This document shows positions 36,537 to 46,223 of a stretch of 64,000 nt of DNA, one piece after another. This DNA is from Clostridiales bacterium (GTDB lineage Bacteria > Bacillota > Clostridia > Peptostreptococcales > Acidaminobacteraceae), in NCBI GenBank assembly GCA_016933835.1, contig JAFGAC010000156.1, positions 1 to 64,000 on the forward strand. The letters run 5' to 3'. A program made the position numbers and the translations under genes. Below the pieces are notes generated by a model. It saw only the letters and a program-made list of their open reading frames with translations, made no database searches and was not told the DNA's origin. Within the stretch, counting starts at the first letter, position 1, and each line of letters opens with the position of its first letter.

Positions 36537-38153
36537 TTATTTGACAATTTTCTCAATTTCATGGTTTGTTTCCATCTGTGCTTCAGTCTTCTTGTAAAAG
36601 TCGTATCTCAATTTGCCATCATCTCCATCATCCCAAGTAGCATCAGCATAAAAATAGCCATCACTAAATTTAATTAAATTCCAGGCATGACCTTCATCAT
36701 TCGCCTGACCTATAACTATGTCAGATTCAATACCTAATCTATTAAGTAAAAGATTCAAAGCATCCGTATATCCGTCGCAAACTGCTTTCCCAAGGACAAT
36801 TGCGCCATATGCCGAGTGGGATTCATTAGATATGTTTTCTGATTGATAACCTTCGTTGTCATAAGTAACATTTAAAATCAAATAATCATAAATAGCTTTA
36901 ATTTTTTCATTAGTTGTCATTTCTGATGTGATATTCTGACTTATAATTTCATTAACCTTTGTTTCAAATTCATTTTGATCAGAATAATTGTAGTACATTG
37001 TAAATTCATCAGCATCCATTTCTTCATTATTGAATGTACCAAAATAAGTCAATCCATTTTGATAAGAATAACTGCCAATAAAATCTTTTTTACCATCGTT
37101 GAAATAACCAATATAATAGTCTCCATTTGGATAATATTGTTTTCCTAAACCATTGACTGAGCCGTCCAAATACTCTCCATTAAATGAAAATCCATCATTC
37201 CATTTGACCATTCCAGAGCCTGTCATATCACCATTGAGAAAATCTCCTGTATAAACAGCATCATCAAACAACATGACACCTACTCCTTGTCTTGTGCCAT
37301 TCTCTAATTGACCAATGTATTCATTAACTTGCCAATTAAAATAACCTTGATTTCCATATTCACCATCACTAATTTCACCTATGAATATATCTCCATTATA
37401 CCAAATATAAACATCAATTTCACCAACAGCTGAATCGTATAAAACATCTCCATTATCAAATAGATATGGCTCATACTCAAAACCCTTATCATACAAATCT
37501 AGATAATAACTTCTTAAATTCATATAATAATCATTCAATTCCATTAATTGCGCTTCTTGATTCAATAAATAATCCGTATCAACCCTTCTGTCTTCTCTTA
37601 TCATTCTAACAAGCATTGTACTGGCTTCAGCACGGCTAGCATTCTTATCTGGATAAAAGTAGCCATCAGGATAACCAGTTATAATGCCAAAGTAAAATGC
37701 CTTCAAAACATCTAGATCTTGAAACTCAATAAAATCTTTCATATAAAAACTGTATTCATACATTTTATTGGTATATTCTTCATTTAGAGCATGCACAATT
37801 ATTTTAGCCATTTCTCCTCTAGTTATTGGACGATTATAATTGGAAAAAGTATCCTCCTCAATTAAATTTAATGCAATAGCTTGATCAATAAATGGTTGCG
37901 CCCAATAAATCTCCCCATTCTTAAAATTATGCCCCAAAGAAGTAATTATCATCTTAATAAATTGATCAACATTGACAGAATCTTTCGGTTTAAATGTACC
38001 ATCCTCAAACCCGTTTACAATTCCCCTATTTACAAGATCCATCACATCAACATAAAACCAGTCTTTTGAACCAACATCACTGAATGTCAAAGAAAAACTG
38101 GCAGAGGAAAACAATAATACCAATACCAAAAGAATTATTATATTTTTTTTCAT
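36537..38153 (-). CDS. Secreted SLH - MORN repeat - transglutaminase-like protein
   Basis: A 538-aa exported protein with four parts: a signal peptide (MKKNIIILLVLVLLFSSASF); three SLH domains at about 22-190 (FSDVGSKDWFYVDVMDLVNR, then the GEIYWAQPFIDQAIAL and FQDLDVLKAFYFGIITGYPDG types), which anchor to the cell wall; about six MORN repeats at 235-385 (for example GFSFNGEYLDGSVNGLGKQYY shown in part as NGLGKQYYPNGDYYIGYF); and a transglutaminase-like cysteine-peptidase domain at about 395-535 with the triad in GKAVCDGYTDAL, GHAWNLI and YADATWDD. The first-base choice is ATG at 38153 after AGGTGAT. Probably remodels or cross-links wall or surface proteins; inference. Confidence 0.86.
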   Translation of the reverse strand: MKKNIIILLVLVLLFSSASFSLTFSDVGSKDWFYVDVMDLVNRGIVNGFEDGTFKPKDSVNVDQFIKMIITSLGHNFKNGEIYWAQPFIDQAIALNLIEEDTFSNYNRPITRGEMAKIIVHALNEEYTNKMYEYSFYMKDFIEFQDLDVLKAFYFGIITGYPDGYFYPDKNASRAEASTMLVRMIREDRRVDTDYLLNQEAQLMELNDYYMNLRSYYLDLYDKGFEYEPYLFDNGDVLYDSAVGEIDVYIWYNGDIFIGEISDGEYGNQGYFNWQVNEYIGQLENGTRQGVGVMLFDDAVYTGDFLNGDMTGSGMVKWNDGFSFNGEYLDGSVNGLGKQYYPNGDYYIGYFNDGKKDFIGSYSYQNGLTYFGTFNNEEMDADEFTMYYNYSDQNEFETKVNEIISQNITSEMTTNEKIKAIYDYLILNVTYDNEGYQSENISNESHSAYGAIVLGKAVCDGYTDALNLLLNRLGIESDIVIGQANDEGHAWNLIKFSDGYFYADATWDDGDDGKLRYDFYKKTEAQMETNHEIEKIVK

Positions 38154-38263
38154 ATTCATCACCTATTATCCTTTATACCCTCATCCATGAAAAATTAATC
38201 CTCACATAATCCTTCCAATTTCTGATATACTTATATCGTAATTATTATAAAGGAGTGTTCCAA

Positions 38264-39133
38264 ATGAATAAAGTTATTTTAGTAGATTCATGTTGTAATC
38301 TTCCATCTTCATTCTACCATGAAAACAAGGATTTTCTTCATATGATTAGTATGCCTATTCATTTAGGAAATCGCGATTTTCTTGATGAACACGGGAAAAC
38401 TATTACTTATAAAGAATTCTATGATGAATTAAGAAACGGTGTTGTTCCAAGCACTTCACAGATTACACCTATTAATTTCTTTGATAAATTCAAAGAATTC
38501 TACGATGCTGAAAAAGAAATGCTCTACATAGCTTTTTCTTCAGGTATGAGTGGTACTCATAATAATGCTATAATTGCAAAAGAAATGTTTCTGGAAGAAT
38601 ATCCTAATGCGAAAATCACAATTGTAGATTCTTTTTCAGCTTCAGCCGGTTATGGAGTAATAGTAAAAAAAGCAGTTGAAATGATACATATACACGAGAT
38701 TTCTGATATAGCAAAATTTATCGAAGACAACCGACTTAATATAAATCATATTTTTTCTGTGCAGGACTTGATGTTTTTGAAAAATGGTGGCAGGATTCCA
38801 CCTGCATTAGCAGCTGTAGGAACTCTTCTGAATTTAAAGCCGATTATGGATGTCGATACAGAAGGAAAACTTCGTCAAAAAGAAAAAGTGCGAGGCAAAA
38901 AGAAAGTTTACCATACTTTTTTAACTGCTATAAAAGCAAACTATATACCTGAAATGTCTTCGATCATTATTGGCCACGGGAATTGCGAAGAAGACGCAAT
39001 CGAACTTAAATCTATGATTGAAATTGAGCTTGGATATAAAGATATCATCATCAGTGAAGAATCACCTACAATTGGATCCCATGTGGGTCCTGGATTACTT
39101 GTAATCGGTTATATGGGAAATGAGAGAAGATAA
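38264..39133 (+). CDS. DegV-family fatty-acid-binding protein
   Basis: A 289-aa DegV (FakB-like) protein. It shows VILVDSCCNLPSSFYHEN at the N-terminus, the fatty-acid-contact segment FSSGMSGTHNNA, and GGRIPPALAAVGTLLNLKP. GTNFK-type extensions are absent. AAAGGAG precedes the ATG at 38264; a longer in-frame start at 38255 overlaps that site. It is a single gene with a strong terminator. Two adjacent cysteines (residues 9-10) in the first loop are unusual for the family, where Ser/Thr is more common. Confidence 0.92.
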   Translation: MNKVILVDSCCNLPSSFYHENKDFLHMISMPIHLGNRDFLDEHGKTITYKEFYDELRNGVVPSTSQITPINFFDKFKEFYDAEKEMLYIAFSSGMSGTHNNAIIAKEMFLEEYPNAKITIVDSFSASAGYGVIVKKAVEMIHIHEISDIAKFIEDNRLNINHIFSVQDLMFLKNGGRIPPALAAVGTLLNLKPIMDVDTEGKLRQKEKVRGKKKVYHTFLTAIKANYIPEMSSIIIGHGNCEEDAIELKSMIEIELGYKDIIISEESPTIGSHVGPGLLVIGYMGNERR

Positions 39134-39154
39134 TCTTCTCTCATTTACTTTTTT
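39118..39154 (+). terminator. Intrinsic terminator after the third DegV gene
   Basis: A perfect 13-bp stem (39118-39130 with 39134-39146), 3-base loop and a T-run; the stop codon lies in the loop region. Confidence 0.9.
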
Positions 39155-39202
39155 ACGAAAATGTAATATAATACATCTAATTATCAAAAGGAAGGTGACC
39201 GT

Positions 39203-40033
39203 ATGCATCAAAAAATAGGTTTTATCGGAGCAGGAAATATGTCAAAAGCAATGATTGCAGGTATGCTATCGTCTAATGAATATGATCCTAACCTCATTAA
39301 AGTCAGTAATCGAAGTTTCAGTAAACTTGAAGAAGTTCGTGAAAAATACCGTGTAAGAGTATCAACAAGCAATCGAAAAGTAGCTGAATTTGCAGATATC
39401 ATTATCTTAGCTGTTAAACCAAAACATATTTCTACTGCGATAAAAGAAATAAAGGACATTATTGAAGAAAAGGATATTCTGATCATCTCGATTGCAGCCG
39501 GGATTACAATTAAATTTTTAGAAGAACAATTTGATCAACCTGTAAAAATCATAAGAACCATGCCTAATACACCAGCTATAGTTGAAGAAGCAATGACTGC
39601 TATCAGCCATAATTCACATATATCTGAAGATGAATTAAACCTTGTACAAGCTATTTTTCACTCTTTTGGAAGAACTGAAATCATTCCTGAAGACTTGATG
39701 GATGTTGTGACCGCCATTTCAGGATCATCTCCAGCCATTGTCTATATGTTCATAGAAGCTTTAGCAGATGGTGCTGTTTTAAAAGGATTGCCCAGAGATG
39801 TCGCTTATCGAATGGTTTCTCAAGCACTGCTTGGTTCTGCTAAACTAGTAAGGGATTCAAAAATACATCCTGGTAAATTAAAAGACAATGTTACTTCTGC
39901 AGGAGGAACCGCCATCGAAGCACTCTACTCTTTAGAAAAAAATGGATTCCGGGGTATTGTTATGGAAGCAGTAGAGAAATGTACTGAAAAATCAGAAACA
40001 ATTTCACGCGAATATGAAAATAAAGATAGTTGA
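39203..40033 (+). CDS. proC: Pyrroline-5-carboxylate reductase
   Basis: Reduces pyrroline-5-carboxylate to proline with NAD(P)H. The Rossmann motif IGFIGAGNMSKAMIAGM is at the N-terminus; RTMPNTPAIVEEAMTAI and the C-terminal PGKLKDNVTSAGGTAIEAL are family signatures. The 276-aa length is typical. GGAAGGTGA precedes the ATG. In ornithine- and proline-fermenting clostridia this step connects ornithine to proline. Single gene with its own terminator. Confidence 0.96.
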   Translation: MHQKIGFIGAGNMSKAMIAGMLSSNEYDPNLIKVSNRSFSKLEEVREKYRVRVSTSNRKVAEFADIIILAVKPKHISTAIKEIKDIIEEKDILIISIAAGITIKFLEEQFDQPVKIIRTMPNTPAIVEEAMTAISHNSHISEDELNLVQAIFHSFGRTEIIPEDLMDVVTAISGSSPAIVYMFIEALADGAVLKGLPRDVAYRMVSQALLGSAKLVRDSKIHPGKLKDNVTSAGGTAIEALYSLEKNGFRGIVMEAVEKCTEKSETISREYENKDS

Positions 40034-40062
40034 TTGTTTCTGAATCAACTATCTTTTTATTT
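40022..40062 (+). terminator. Intrinsic terminator after proC
   Basis: A perfect 14-bp stem (40022-40035 with 40043-40056) followed by TTTT-rich sequence; it overlaps the proC stop. Confidence 0.9.
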
Positions 40063-40144
40063 ACATCATTTCAATAATTTTAATTATTTTAGCACAATAA
40101 AAAAATGTTGATATATAATTATATAAAGCAATGGAGGGATTTTC

Positions 40145-41641
40145 GTGAAAAAATATATTTTAGCACTTGACCAAGGTACAACAAGTTCTCGTGCAATTCT
40201 TTTCAATCATGATGGCAATATCGTAAATACTGCACAAAAAGAATTGACTCAAATTTATCCAAAAGCTGGATGGGTCGAACACGATCCAATGGAAATTTGG
40301 GCAACTCAATCAGGTATCATGCGTGAAGTTATAGAACTTTCAGGAATAAATGCAGAAGAAATAGCATCTATCGGTATAACTAATCAACGAGAAACAACAA
40401 TAGTATGGAATAAAACAACTGGAAAACCAATCTACAATGCAATCGTCTGGCAGTGCAGAAGAACAGCTAATATATGCAGTGAAATAATAAATGATGGCTT
40501 TGAACCTTACATAAAAGATTCAACTGGCTTAGTAGTTGATGCCTATTTTTCTGCTACAAAAATAAAATGGATTCTAGACAACGTAGCAGATGCAAGAATC
40601 CTTGCTGAAAAAGGCGAATTGTTGTTCGGAACTATTGATACGTGGCTTATATGGAACCTCACAAGGAAAAAATTTCATGTCACCGATTATTCCAATGCGT
40701 CCCGAACAATGTTATTTGATATAGAAAATCTCAAATGGGATGATAAAATTTTAAAATATTTAGATATTCCTAAAACTATGCTCCCAACAGTTCGATCTTC
40801 ATCTGAAATTTACGGATATACTTCACCTAATATACTTGGTATTGAAATACCTATTTCAGGAATTGCGGGAGATCAGCAAGCAGCTCTTTTTGGACAAGGA
40901 TGTTTCTTTGAAGGCATGGCAAAAAACACTTATGGAACAGGCTGCTTTATTCTTATGAATACAGGCGATAAAATTGTCACTTCGAAAAATGGTCTTCTCA
41001 CAACTATTGCATGGGGATTAAATGGAAGAGTGGAATACGCACTGGAAGGTAGTGTTTTTATGGGTGGTGCGACGATTCAATGGCTTAGAGATGAGTTGAA
41101 TCTTATCGCAGATTCTGAAGACAGCGAATATTTTGCTTCAAAAGTGGATGATACAAATGGTGTCTATCTAGTCCCGGCTTTCGCAGGACTAGGAGCTCCT
41201 CACTGGGATATGTATGCAAGAGGTATTCTTATTGGTCTTACTCGAGGTGTCAATAAAAATCACATTATAAGAGCGGCACTTGAATCTATCGCTTATCAAT
41301 CAAAAGAAGTCATTCATGCCATGGAGGAAGATTCAGGCATAAAACTTGCCACATTGAAAGTCGATGGCGGTGCAACTCAAAATAATCTTCTGATGCAATT
41401 TCAATCTGACTTGCTGCAAGCTAGAATTGAAAGGCCAAAAGTAACAGAAACAACGGCTTTAGGCGCCGCCTATCTGGCAGGACTTGCAGTTGGATTCTGG
41501 AAATCAAAAGATGAAATACTCGAAAAATGGGAAACTGATAAATCGTATCTCCCTGAATTGAATCCTAAAACTGTAGATGCAATGTTTTCTACATGGCTCC
41601 GTGCAGTTGAAAGATCCAAAGGATGGGAAAATATCGTATAA
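40145..41641 (+). CDS. glpK: Glycerol kinase
   Basis: Phosphorylates glycerol to glycerol-3-phosphate. The ATP-binding start [16 protein letters not shown], the QRETTIVW segment, the [16 protein letters not shown] region and the C-terminal [20 protein letters not shown] are hallmarks. The 498-aa length is normal. GGAGGG lies before the ATG (GTGAAA follows, giving a GTG start at 40145). No glycerol facilitator or glycerol-3-phosphate dehydrogenase is adjacent; the next gene is an acetate transporter with its own promoter. Confidence 0.96.
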   Translation: MKKYILALDQGTTSSRAILFNHDGNIVNTAQKELTQIYPKAGWVEHDPMEIWATQSGIMREVIELSGINAEEIASIGITNQRETTIVWNKTTGKPIYNAIVWQCRRTANICSEIINDGFEPYIKDSTGLVVDAYFSATKIKWILDNVADARILAEKGELLFGTIDTWLIWNLTRKKFHVTDYSNASRTMLFDIENLKWDDKILKYLDIPKTMLPTVRSSSEIYGYTSPNILGIEIPISGIAGDQQAALFGQGCFFEGMAKNTYGTGCFILMNTGDKIVTSKNGLLTTIAWGLNGRVEYALEGSVFMGGATIQWLRDELNLIADSEDSEYFASKVDDTNGVYLVPAFAGLGAPHWDMYARGILIGLTRGVNKNHIIRAALESIAYQSKEVIHAMEEDSGIKLATLKVDGGATQNNLLMQFQSDLLQARIERPKVTETTALGAAYLAGLAVGFWKSKDEILEKWETDKSYLPELNPKTVDAMFSTWLRAVERSKGWENIV

Positions 41642-41655
41642 TGTATACAAAAATA

Positions 41656-41684
41656 TTGACTCAGAAATATTCCTCTGTTATTCT
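41656..41684 (+). promoter_or_regulatory. Promoter of the acetate transporter gene
   Basis: TTGACT (41656-41661) and TATTCT (41679-41684) are separated by 17 bases, 45 bases upstream of the ATG at 41729. Confidence 0.65.
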
Positions 41685-41728
41685 ATACAGGATGTTTTAA
41701 ATTATAGGTTACTTCAGGAGGAATATAT

Positions 41729-42334
41729 ATGAATGCAAACGAACGACAAATCACAACAGCAGATCCATCAGCACTTGGATTATTCGGACTATCTATGGTT
41801 ACTTTAGTAGCCTCATCACAAAAATTGGGTTTAACAACAGGTACTGCCTACATTATTCCCTGGGCAATATTCTTAGGTGCTATTGCACAATTATTTGCAG
41901 CTGCTTCAGATTCAAAGAAAAATAACGTTTTTGGCACTACTGCTTTTGCAGGTTATGGATTGTTTTGGCTTGGTGTTGCAGCGTCATGGATGATCAGCAA
42001 TGGCATGTTTGGTGAAACAATGGCTGCCAATGCAGATGTGAAACAGCTTGGCGTCGCATTTATCGGATATCTCATATTTTCATTAGTTATGACAGTCGCT
42101 TCGATGGAAACTAACAAAATGCTATTTACCATATTTGTTTTGATTGATTTCCTTTTTCTAGGTCTTGCGTTAAGTGTAATTTGGGGAATTGAAGTTGGGC
42201 ATACGCTTGCTGCATACTCCGAATTACTTATTTCACTTGTAGGTTTCTATGGCTTTGCAGCCAATATCTTGAATTCTCATTTTGGAAAAGTAACATTGCC
42301 AGTTGGAAAACCTTTCGGAATCTTTAAAAAATAA
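41729..42334 (+). CDS. GPR1/FUN34/SatP-family acetate uptake transporter
   Basis: A 201-aa membrane protein with six hydrophobic helices. The N-terminal DPSALGLFGLSMVTL is the variant of the NPAPLGL signature of SatP/YaaH acetate-proton symporters (here with D and S in place of N and P), and FAGYGLFWLGVAAS matches the second signature. Succinate and other short carboxylates are known substrates of relatives. AGGAGG lies before the ATG. It has a candidate promoter at 41656 and a terminator, so it is probably monocistronic behind glpK. Confidence 0.92.
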   Translation: MNANERQITTADPSALGLFGLSMVTLVASSQKLGLTTGTAYIIPWAIFLGAIAQLFAAASDSKKNNVFGTTAFAGYGLFWLGVAASWMISNGMFGETMAANADVKQLGVAFIGYLIFSLVMTVASMETNKMLFTIFVLIDFLFLGLALSVIWGIEVGHTLAAYSELLISLVGFYGFAANILNSHFGKVTLPVGKPFGIFKK

Positions 42335-42358
42335 ATTTAAGAAGAATCTATGCAAAAG

Positions 42359-42395
42359 CAAAACAAGACGAGATTATTCCCGTCTTGTTTTTTTA
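42359..42395 (+). terminator. Intrinsic terminator
   Basis: AAACAAGACG (42361-42370) pairs perfectly with CGTCTTGTTT (42381-42390), followed by T-run. Confidence 0.92.
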
Positions 42396-42508
42396 TGGCA
42401 CTAATATGGCGATTATTGTGCACTTCCTACTGCATTTAGTATATTGCATCGTATTGAGATTGAAAAGTATATAAACTCATTTGTCATTTTTAAAAAGTTG
42501 ACATTTTA

Positions 42509-42537
42509 TTGACACTGTGAGAACATTTAAATATAGA
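42509..42537 (+). promoter_or_regulatory. Promoter of the HTH regulator gene
   Basis: TTGACA (42509-42514) and TATAGA (42532-42537) are separated by 17 bases and followed by GAAAGGAG and the ATG at 42553; the leader is very short. Confidence 0.78.
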
Positions 42538-42552
42538 AAGGAGTAATTTTTT

Positions 42553-44040
42553 ATGCCTAATCGATATAAAAGCAATCTTGATTATATGATGCATCTTCTA
42601 AATATCAGTGGAAAAGAAATGTCAGACGCCATTTATGTGGATGTCTCTTTAATCAGCAAATGGCGAAATAAAAAAAGAAAACTCAATAGCAAATCTCCTT
42701 ATTTTGATCAACTAGTCTTGTATATATTGAATGTGGACAAAGAGAATCAGTATTTGAAACTCAGGAATTTCTTCTCAAATGAAGATCTTGAAATTAAAAC
42801 TGTCATTGACTTAAAGTCATATTTGGAATTATTTTTGATGAACGATACCTCAAATATCGAAAATTCACCTTTGAGTATAACTTTGACTTCAGATCAAGAA
42901 AGCGATATCTATGATTACAAAATTAGAGTCTATAAAGACAATTTTGGCAGGAGAGAAGCAGTTATAAAATTTCTGGACAACATCTTGTCCATGAATACAC
43001 CTCAGGAATTATTGCTTATCAGCCAAGAAGACATGACATGGATGCTTGAGGATACTGAATTCTTGAAAGAATGGAATGAAAAATTTTCTAAAATAATCAA
43101 TAGAAAACACCATATAAAAATTATACACTTTGTCGACAGAGATGTGCAGGATATCTCCTCCATCATCAAATACTGGGTTCCTCTCTATTCAAATAGAAAT
43201 ATTGATTCCTACTACTATTCAAAATTCAATGACGAAAACATTAAGACGACACTTTTTATTATAAAGGACAAATTGGCTGTATTCGGCATCAATTACAAAA
43301 ACAATCAGGCTAAAAGATATACCGCACTTTATGGTGACAGCGCAAGCCTTGAACTCTATGAGAACATGTTCAACAATTACCTTATAGATTCAAAACCTCT
43401 CGTCATGAAATTTGCTTCAAACAAAATAAGTGAATTCCTTCTTGCACTCAATAAAGAATATAAAAAACTTTCCTCAATCAATTATTTTTCTCATATGCCT
43501 ACAATGATGCACATGACGCCAAATCATTTAAAAGAAATATTAGAATCTAATCAGGTTGACAAAAATAAAATTGATGAAATAATGGCATTTCATCAAAATT
43601 TCAGAGATGTTAAATTCAAGTCCACACGCATTATCTACAATATGTCTTCTATGAACCATTTATTGACATCAAAAACTATAATTCACAATGAATTGAGTTT
43701 TCTAGCTGAAAAAGAAATTTATATAGGCATAGAAATGAATTTAGAATTGTTAGAGGAATTTTCCAATACTTTAAATAATGATACTTCGATTGAAATGGTA
43801 TTTGTAGATTTTCATGAATCGCATTTAAATCTACCCATTAATTTTGCTGTTTCACAAGATAACTTTTCCATATCCTACAGTCCTATGAATATGCAAGAAT
43901 TGAACTTTGCTGAGGAAGCTACAACGGTTGCCGCATTTGAACATTTTTTCGAAAGCATCTGGTCTTCCATTCCAAGAATAAAAAAAGATAAAAACCAGAC
44001 CATAAAAACGATCAATGCTGTTATGAATTCAATTAAATAA
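42553..44040 (+). CDS. Large HTH-domain protein of unknown function (495 aa)
   Basis: The first 40 residues look like a helix-turn-helix (LLNISGKEMSDAIYVDVSLI, then SKWRNKKRKLNSKSPY). The remaining 450 residues match no family I recognise. Residues about 140-280 alternate strands and helices (ELLLISQEDMTWML, IKIIHFVDRD, TLFIIKDKLAVFGI) in a way reminiscent of TrmB-type or phospholipase-D-like sensor domains, but no HxK motif is present. No membrane segment, signal peptide or zinc motif. It has a near-consensus promoter, stands alone after a terminator and is followed by an interspersed repeat. Probably a ligand- or stress-responsive regulator; inference. Confidence 0.72.
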   Translation: MPNRYKSNLDYMMHLLNISGKEMSDAIYVDVSLISKWRNKKRKLNSKSPYFDQLVLYILNVDKENQYLKLRNFFSNEDLEIKTVIDLKSYLELFLMNDTSNIENSPLSITLTSDQESDIYDYKIRVYKDNFGRREAVIKFLDNILSMNTPQELLLISQEDMTWMLEDTEFLKEWNEKFSKIINRKHHIKIIHFVDRDVQDISSIIKYWVPLYSNRNIDSYYYSKFNDENIKTTLFIIKDKLAVFGINYKNNQAKRYTALYGDSASLELYENMFNNYLIDSKPLVMKFASNKISEFLLALNKEYKKLSSINYFSHMPTMMHMTPNHLKEILESNQVDKNKIDEIMAFHQNFRDVKFKSTRIIYNMSSMNHLLTSKTIIHNELSFLAEKEIYIGIEMNLELLEEFSNTLNNDTSIEMVFVDFHESHLNLPINFAVSQDNFSISYSPMNMQELNFAEEATTVAAFEHFFESIWSSIPRIKKDKNQTIKTINAVMNSIK

Positions 44041-44066
44041 TTGACATGCCCCATGGCTAAATCGAG

Positions 44067-44131
44067 TTGACACTCCCCACAAAAAAATGAGACTGCTGAA
44101 ACAAGGGACTTTTCGGCGAAATTTGGTAATA
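44067..44131. repeat. Interspersed repeat, copy 2
   Basis: The reverse complement of this stretch aligns with 25527-25605: TACCAAA, TCGCCGAAAAG, CCCT, AGTCTCATTT and GTGGGGAG-TGTCAA in order, with a deletion of about 15 bases relative to copy 1. It lies in the 197-base spacer between the HTH gene and the lipoprotein; no gene is seen in it. Confidence 0.6.
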
Positions 44132-44237
44132 TACAGAAACAGTTCGGCCTAAAATAATAAGTTTAATTGTTTTTTTTATCATTCAATATGGGTATATATT
44201 CAATGCCAATTTATCATTTTATCAGGGAGAGGATGTT

Positions 44238-45029
44238 ATGAAAAAAACGTTGATTATACTTTTGATATTCACAATAGCAATGAGTATGACGGCTTGTGAA
44301 AAGGTAAGCTATCTGCTTGGTTTTGATGAACCGCCGCCACCTGCTTGGGCTGGAGGGATGGATGATCCCGGCCCTATAATGGACCCATCACCTATTGCAC
44401 CTTCAAACGAGGATGATGGTATGAACACTGATGAAGGAGATAATGCAATTGTTGAATCGAACAATGATCAACAAAATATGAATTTGTGGGAATTGGTCTC
44501 TACAGAAGAAATCATTCCACAAACCTATACAACAGGTGACAGCAATGATTCCAGACTTTATACATTTGAGTATTCTGGGAATGCAATTGATTGCCACTAT
44601 GAACGCACAGTATATGATGGCATAAAAAAACAGTATTTATCTGAACTGATAGACACTTCCGGTTCATGGACTTTATCAAATGAGGATGGCGCTTTTTTAC
44701 CTGAAGAAAATGTTACTGTAATTCTTGGAACTCAAATTTCAAATTTCGAACGCATCAGCACCAATTACACCGGTGTATCGTCTTGGGCTTATATTGACGA
44801 AGCAACAGCAGCTTTTGGAAATGCTTCAGGGACTATTTTAAAAAGTAAAGATGGCATTTCAATGAGCAAATCAGAAATCATCGATGGCGTGATTACAATC
44901 CCAAGCAATAGCCTTGAAGTAACTGCCCAAATGGGCACAGGTACTCTTGGACAACAAAAAGCACTTTTCGTTGTCATAAGCAATCAAGGAAAAATTGGTG
45001 GCATCAAATACATCTATGAATGGCAATAA
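44238..45029 (+). CDS. Hypothetical lipoprotein (263 aa)
   Basis: The signal peptide ends in the lipobox SMTAC at about residues 16-20, so the protein is lipid-anchored outside the cell. A proline-, aspartate- and glycine-rich spacer (about 30-75, including DEPPPPAWAGG) leads to a predicted beta-rich domain with strands such as LYTFEYSGNAIDCHYERTV. No named domain recognised. GGGAGAGG precedes the ATG. A strong terminator follows. It may belong with the HTH regulator upstream, but the repeat between them and the 197-base spacer leave that open. Confidence 0.78.
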   Translation: MKKTLIILLIFTIAMSMTACEKVSYLLGFDEPPPPAWAGGMDDPGPIMDPSPIAPSNEDDGMNTDEGDNAIVESNNDQQNMNLWELVSTEEIIPQTYTTGDSNDSRLYTFEYSGNAIDCHYERTVYDGIKKQYLSELIDTSGSWTLSNEDGAFLPEENVTVILGTQISNFERISTNYTGVSSWAYIDEATAAFGNASGTILKSKDGISMSKSEIIDGVITIPSNSLEVTAQMGTGTLGQQKALFVVISNQGKIGGIKYIYEWQ

Positions 45030-45035
45030 ATCAAA

Positions 45036-45069
45036 TGAGTCTGCTTATAAAGCAGACTCACAATTTTTT
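45036..45069 (+). terminator. Intrinsic terminator after the lipoprotein gene
   Basis: TGAGTCTGCT (45036-45045) pairs perfectly with AGCAGACTCA (45051-45060), followed by CAATTTTTTC. Confidence 0.88.
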
Positions 45070-45078
45070 CATAATCAA

Positions 45079-46125
45079 TCAATACCATTTCTTTATCTTG
45101 AAATAACTCAACATACCTACCGCGATAACAATACACGAAACAATAAAAAAATAATATCCTAATTGAAAATCAAGTACAGGCATGTTAGTGAAATTCATTC
45201 CGAATACCCCTGATAAAAAAGACAAAGGAATAAAAACTGCTGAAAAAATAGTCAAAGTTGTCATAATCTTATTCATATTATTACTCATGTTGGAACTATT
45301 CGTCTCAGATAAACTCGATGCCATCTCACGGTACATGATTACAGAATCGGTAACTTGATTTAAATGGTCCTTGATATCTTCAAAATATATTTTAACCTCT
45401 TCTGAGATAAATTTTTGATTGCTTCCGAGAAAATTATGAAAAACATCTTTAATCGGAATAACAGCACTTTTAATCAGCAATAACTCTTTTCTAAGTGAAT
45501 AAATAGCTTCCATAGAAATATTTTCTTCCTCAATAATTTGTTCTTCCAACTCATCTAAGCCGATTGATAAAAACAAAAGTATATCAAAATACTGATCAAC
45601 CAAAGCATCAACCAATGCATAGTAAAGATAATCTACCTTCATCTCTCTGATATTACCTTTTTTTTCTCTAATTCTTTCTCTGATTGGGTCAAAAACATCT
45701 CCTTGTTCTTCTTGAAAAGTAATCAGCAGATTGTCCATCAATATCATGGAAAGGTGTTCATGAATGATTTTTTCACTTTTTAAATAAACCATTTTAAAGA
45801 CAGAAAAAAGATAATGTTCATGTATTTCTATTTTACTTCTATGAGAAACATGAACAATGTCTTCCAAAACCAATGGATTGATTTTAAATTTCTCACCTAT
45901 TTCTTTTATAAACTCTGTTCGATTCAGCCCAATCACATTTAACCATTTTAGCTTCTGGTCTTTCTTTATTTCATCTATACTATCAATAATGTTAAATTCA
46001 AAATCCTCTTCATCATAAACAAGCAATTCCAATTTATGCGGTGTTCGCTTGTACTCTCCTGTATAAATAAGCATTCCAGGCGGTTGATTCAAGTTATGTC
46101 TATGGCTGTTTGATAACATCATCAT
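45079..46125 (-). CDS. corA: CorA-family magnesium/cobalt transporter
   Basis: A 348-aa divalent-cation channel. A large cytoplasmic N-terminal domain with long helices precedes two C-terminal membrane helices; the selectivity motif GMN sits in VFGMNFTNMP between them. Forms a pentamer in the membrane. Three consecutive ATGs start the gene; GAGAGGGA directly precedes the first, so the third (46119) has the best spacing, giving 346 aa. Single gene convergent with the lipoprotein. Confidence 0.94.
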   Translation of the reverse strand: MMMLSNSHRHNLNQPPGMLIYTGEYKRTPHKLELLVYDEEDFEFNIIDSIDEIKKDQKLKWLNVIGLNRTEFIKEIGEKFKINPLVLEDIVHVSHRSKIEIHEHYLFSVFKMVYLKSEKIIHEHLSMILMDNLLITFQEEQGDVFDPIRERIREKKGNIREMKVDYLYYALVDALVDQYFDILLFLSIGLDELEEQIIEEENISMEAIYSLRKELLLIKSAVIPIKDVFHNFLGSNQKFISEEVKIYFEDIKDHLNQVTDSVIMYREMASSLSETNSSNMSNNMNKIMTTLTIFSAVFIPLSFLSGVFGMNFTNMPVLDFQLGYYFFIVSCIVIAVGMLSYFKIKKWY

Positions 46126-46184
46126 TCCCTCTCAATCATTACATTTTCTTTCAAGTATATCATCATTTGTTTTACTTTGCTAAT

Positions 46185-46222
46185 TATGAAAAATGCCTGC
46201 ATTTATAAATACAGACATTTTT
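46185..46222 (-). terminator. Intrinsic terminator of the purine-uptake operon
   Basis: A long AT-rich stem (about 46189-46204 with 46208-46222) with a central GCCTGC/ACAGAC-type core (G-U pairs) is followed on the minus strand by TTTTT; it directly follows the deaminase stop. Confidence 0.8.
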
Positions 46223-46223
46223 T

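Noticed and set aside
38264-39133. Toxin-antitoxin or defence island around the regulators and lipoproteins (27-45 kb)
   Set aside because: No nuclease, toxin or abortive-infection motifs were seen; genes are housekeeping or surface types.
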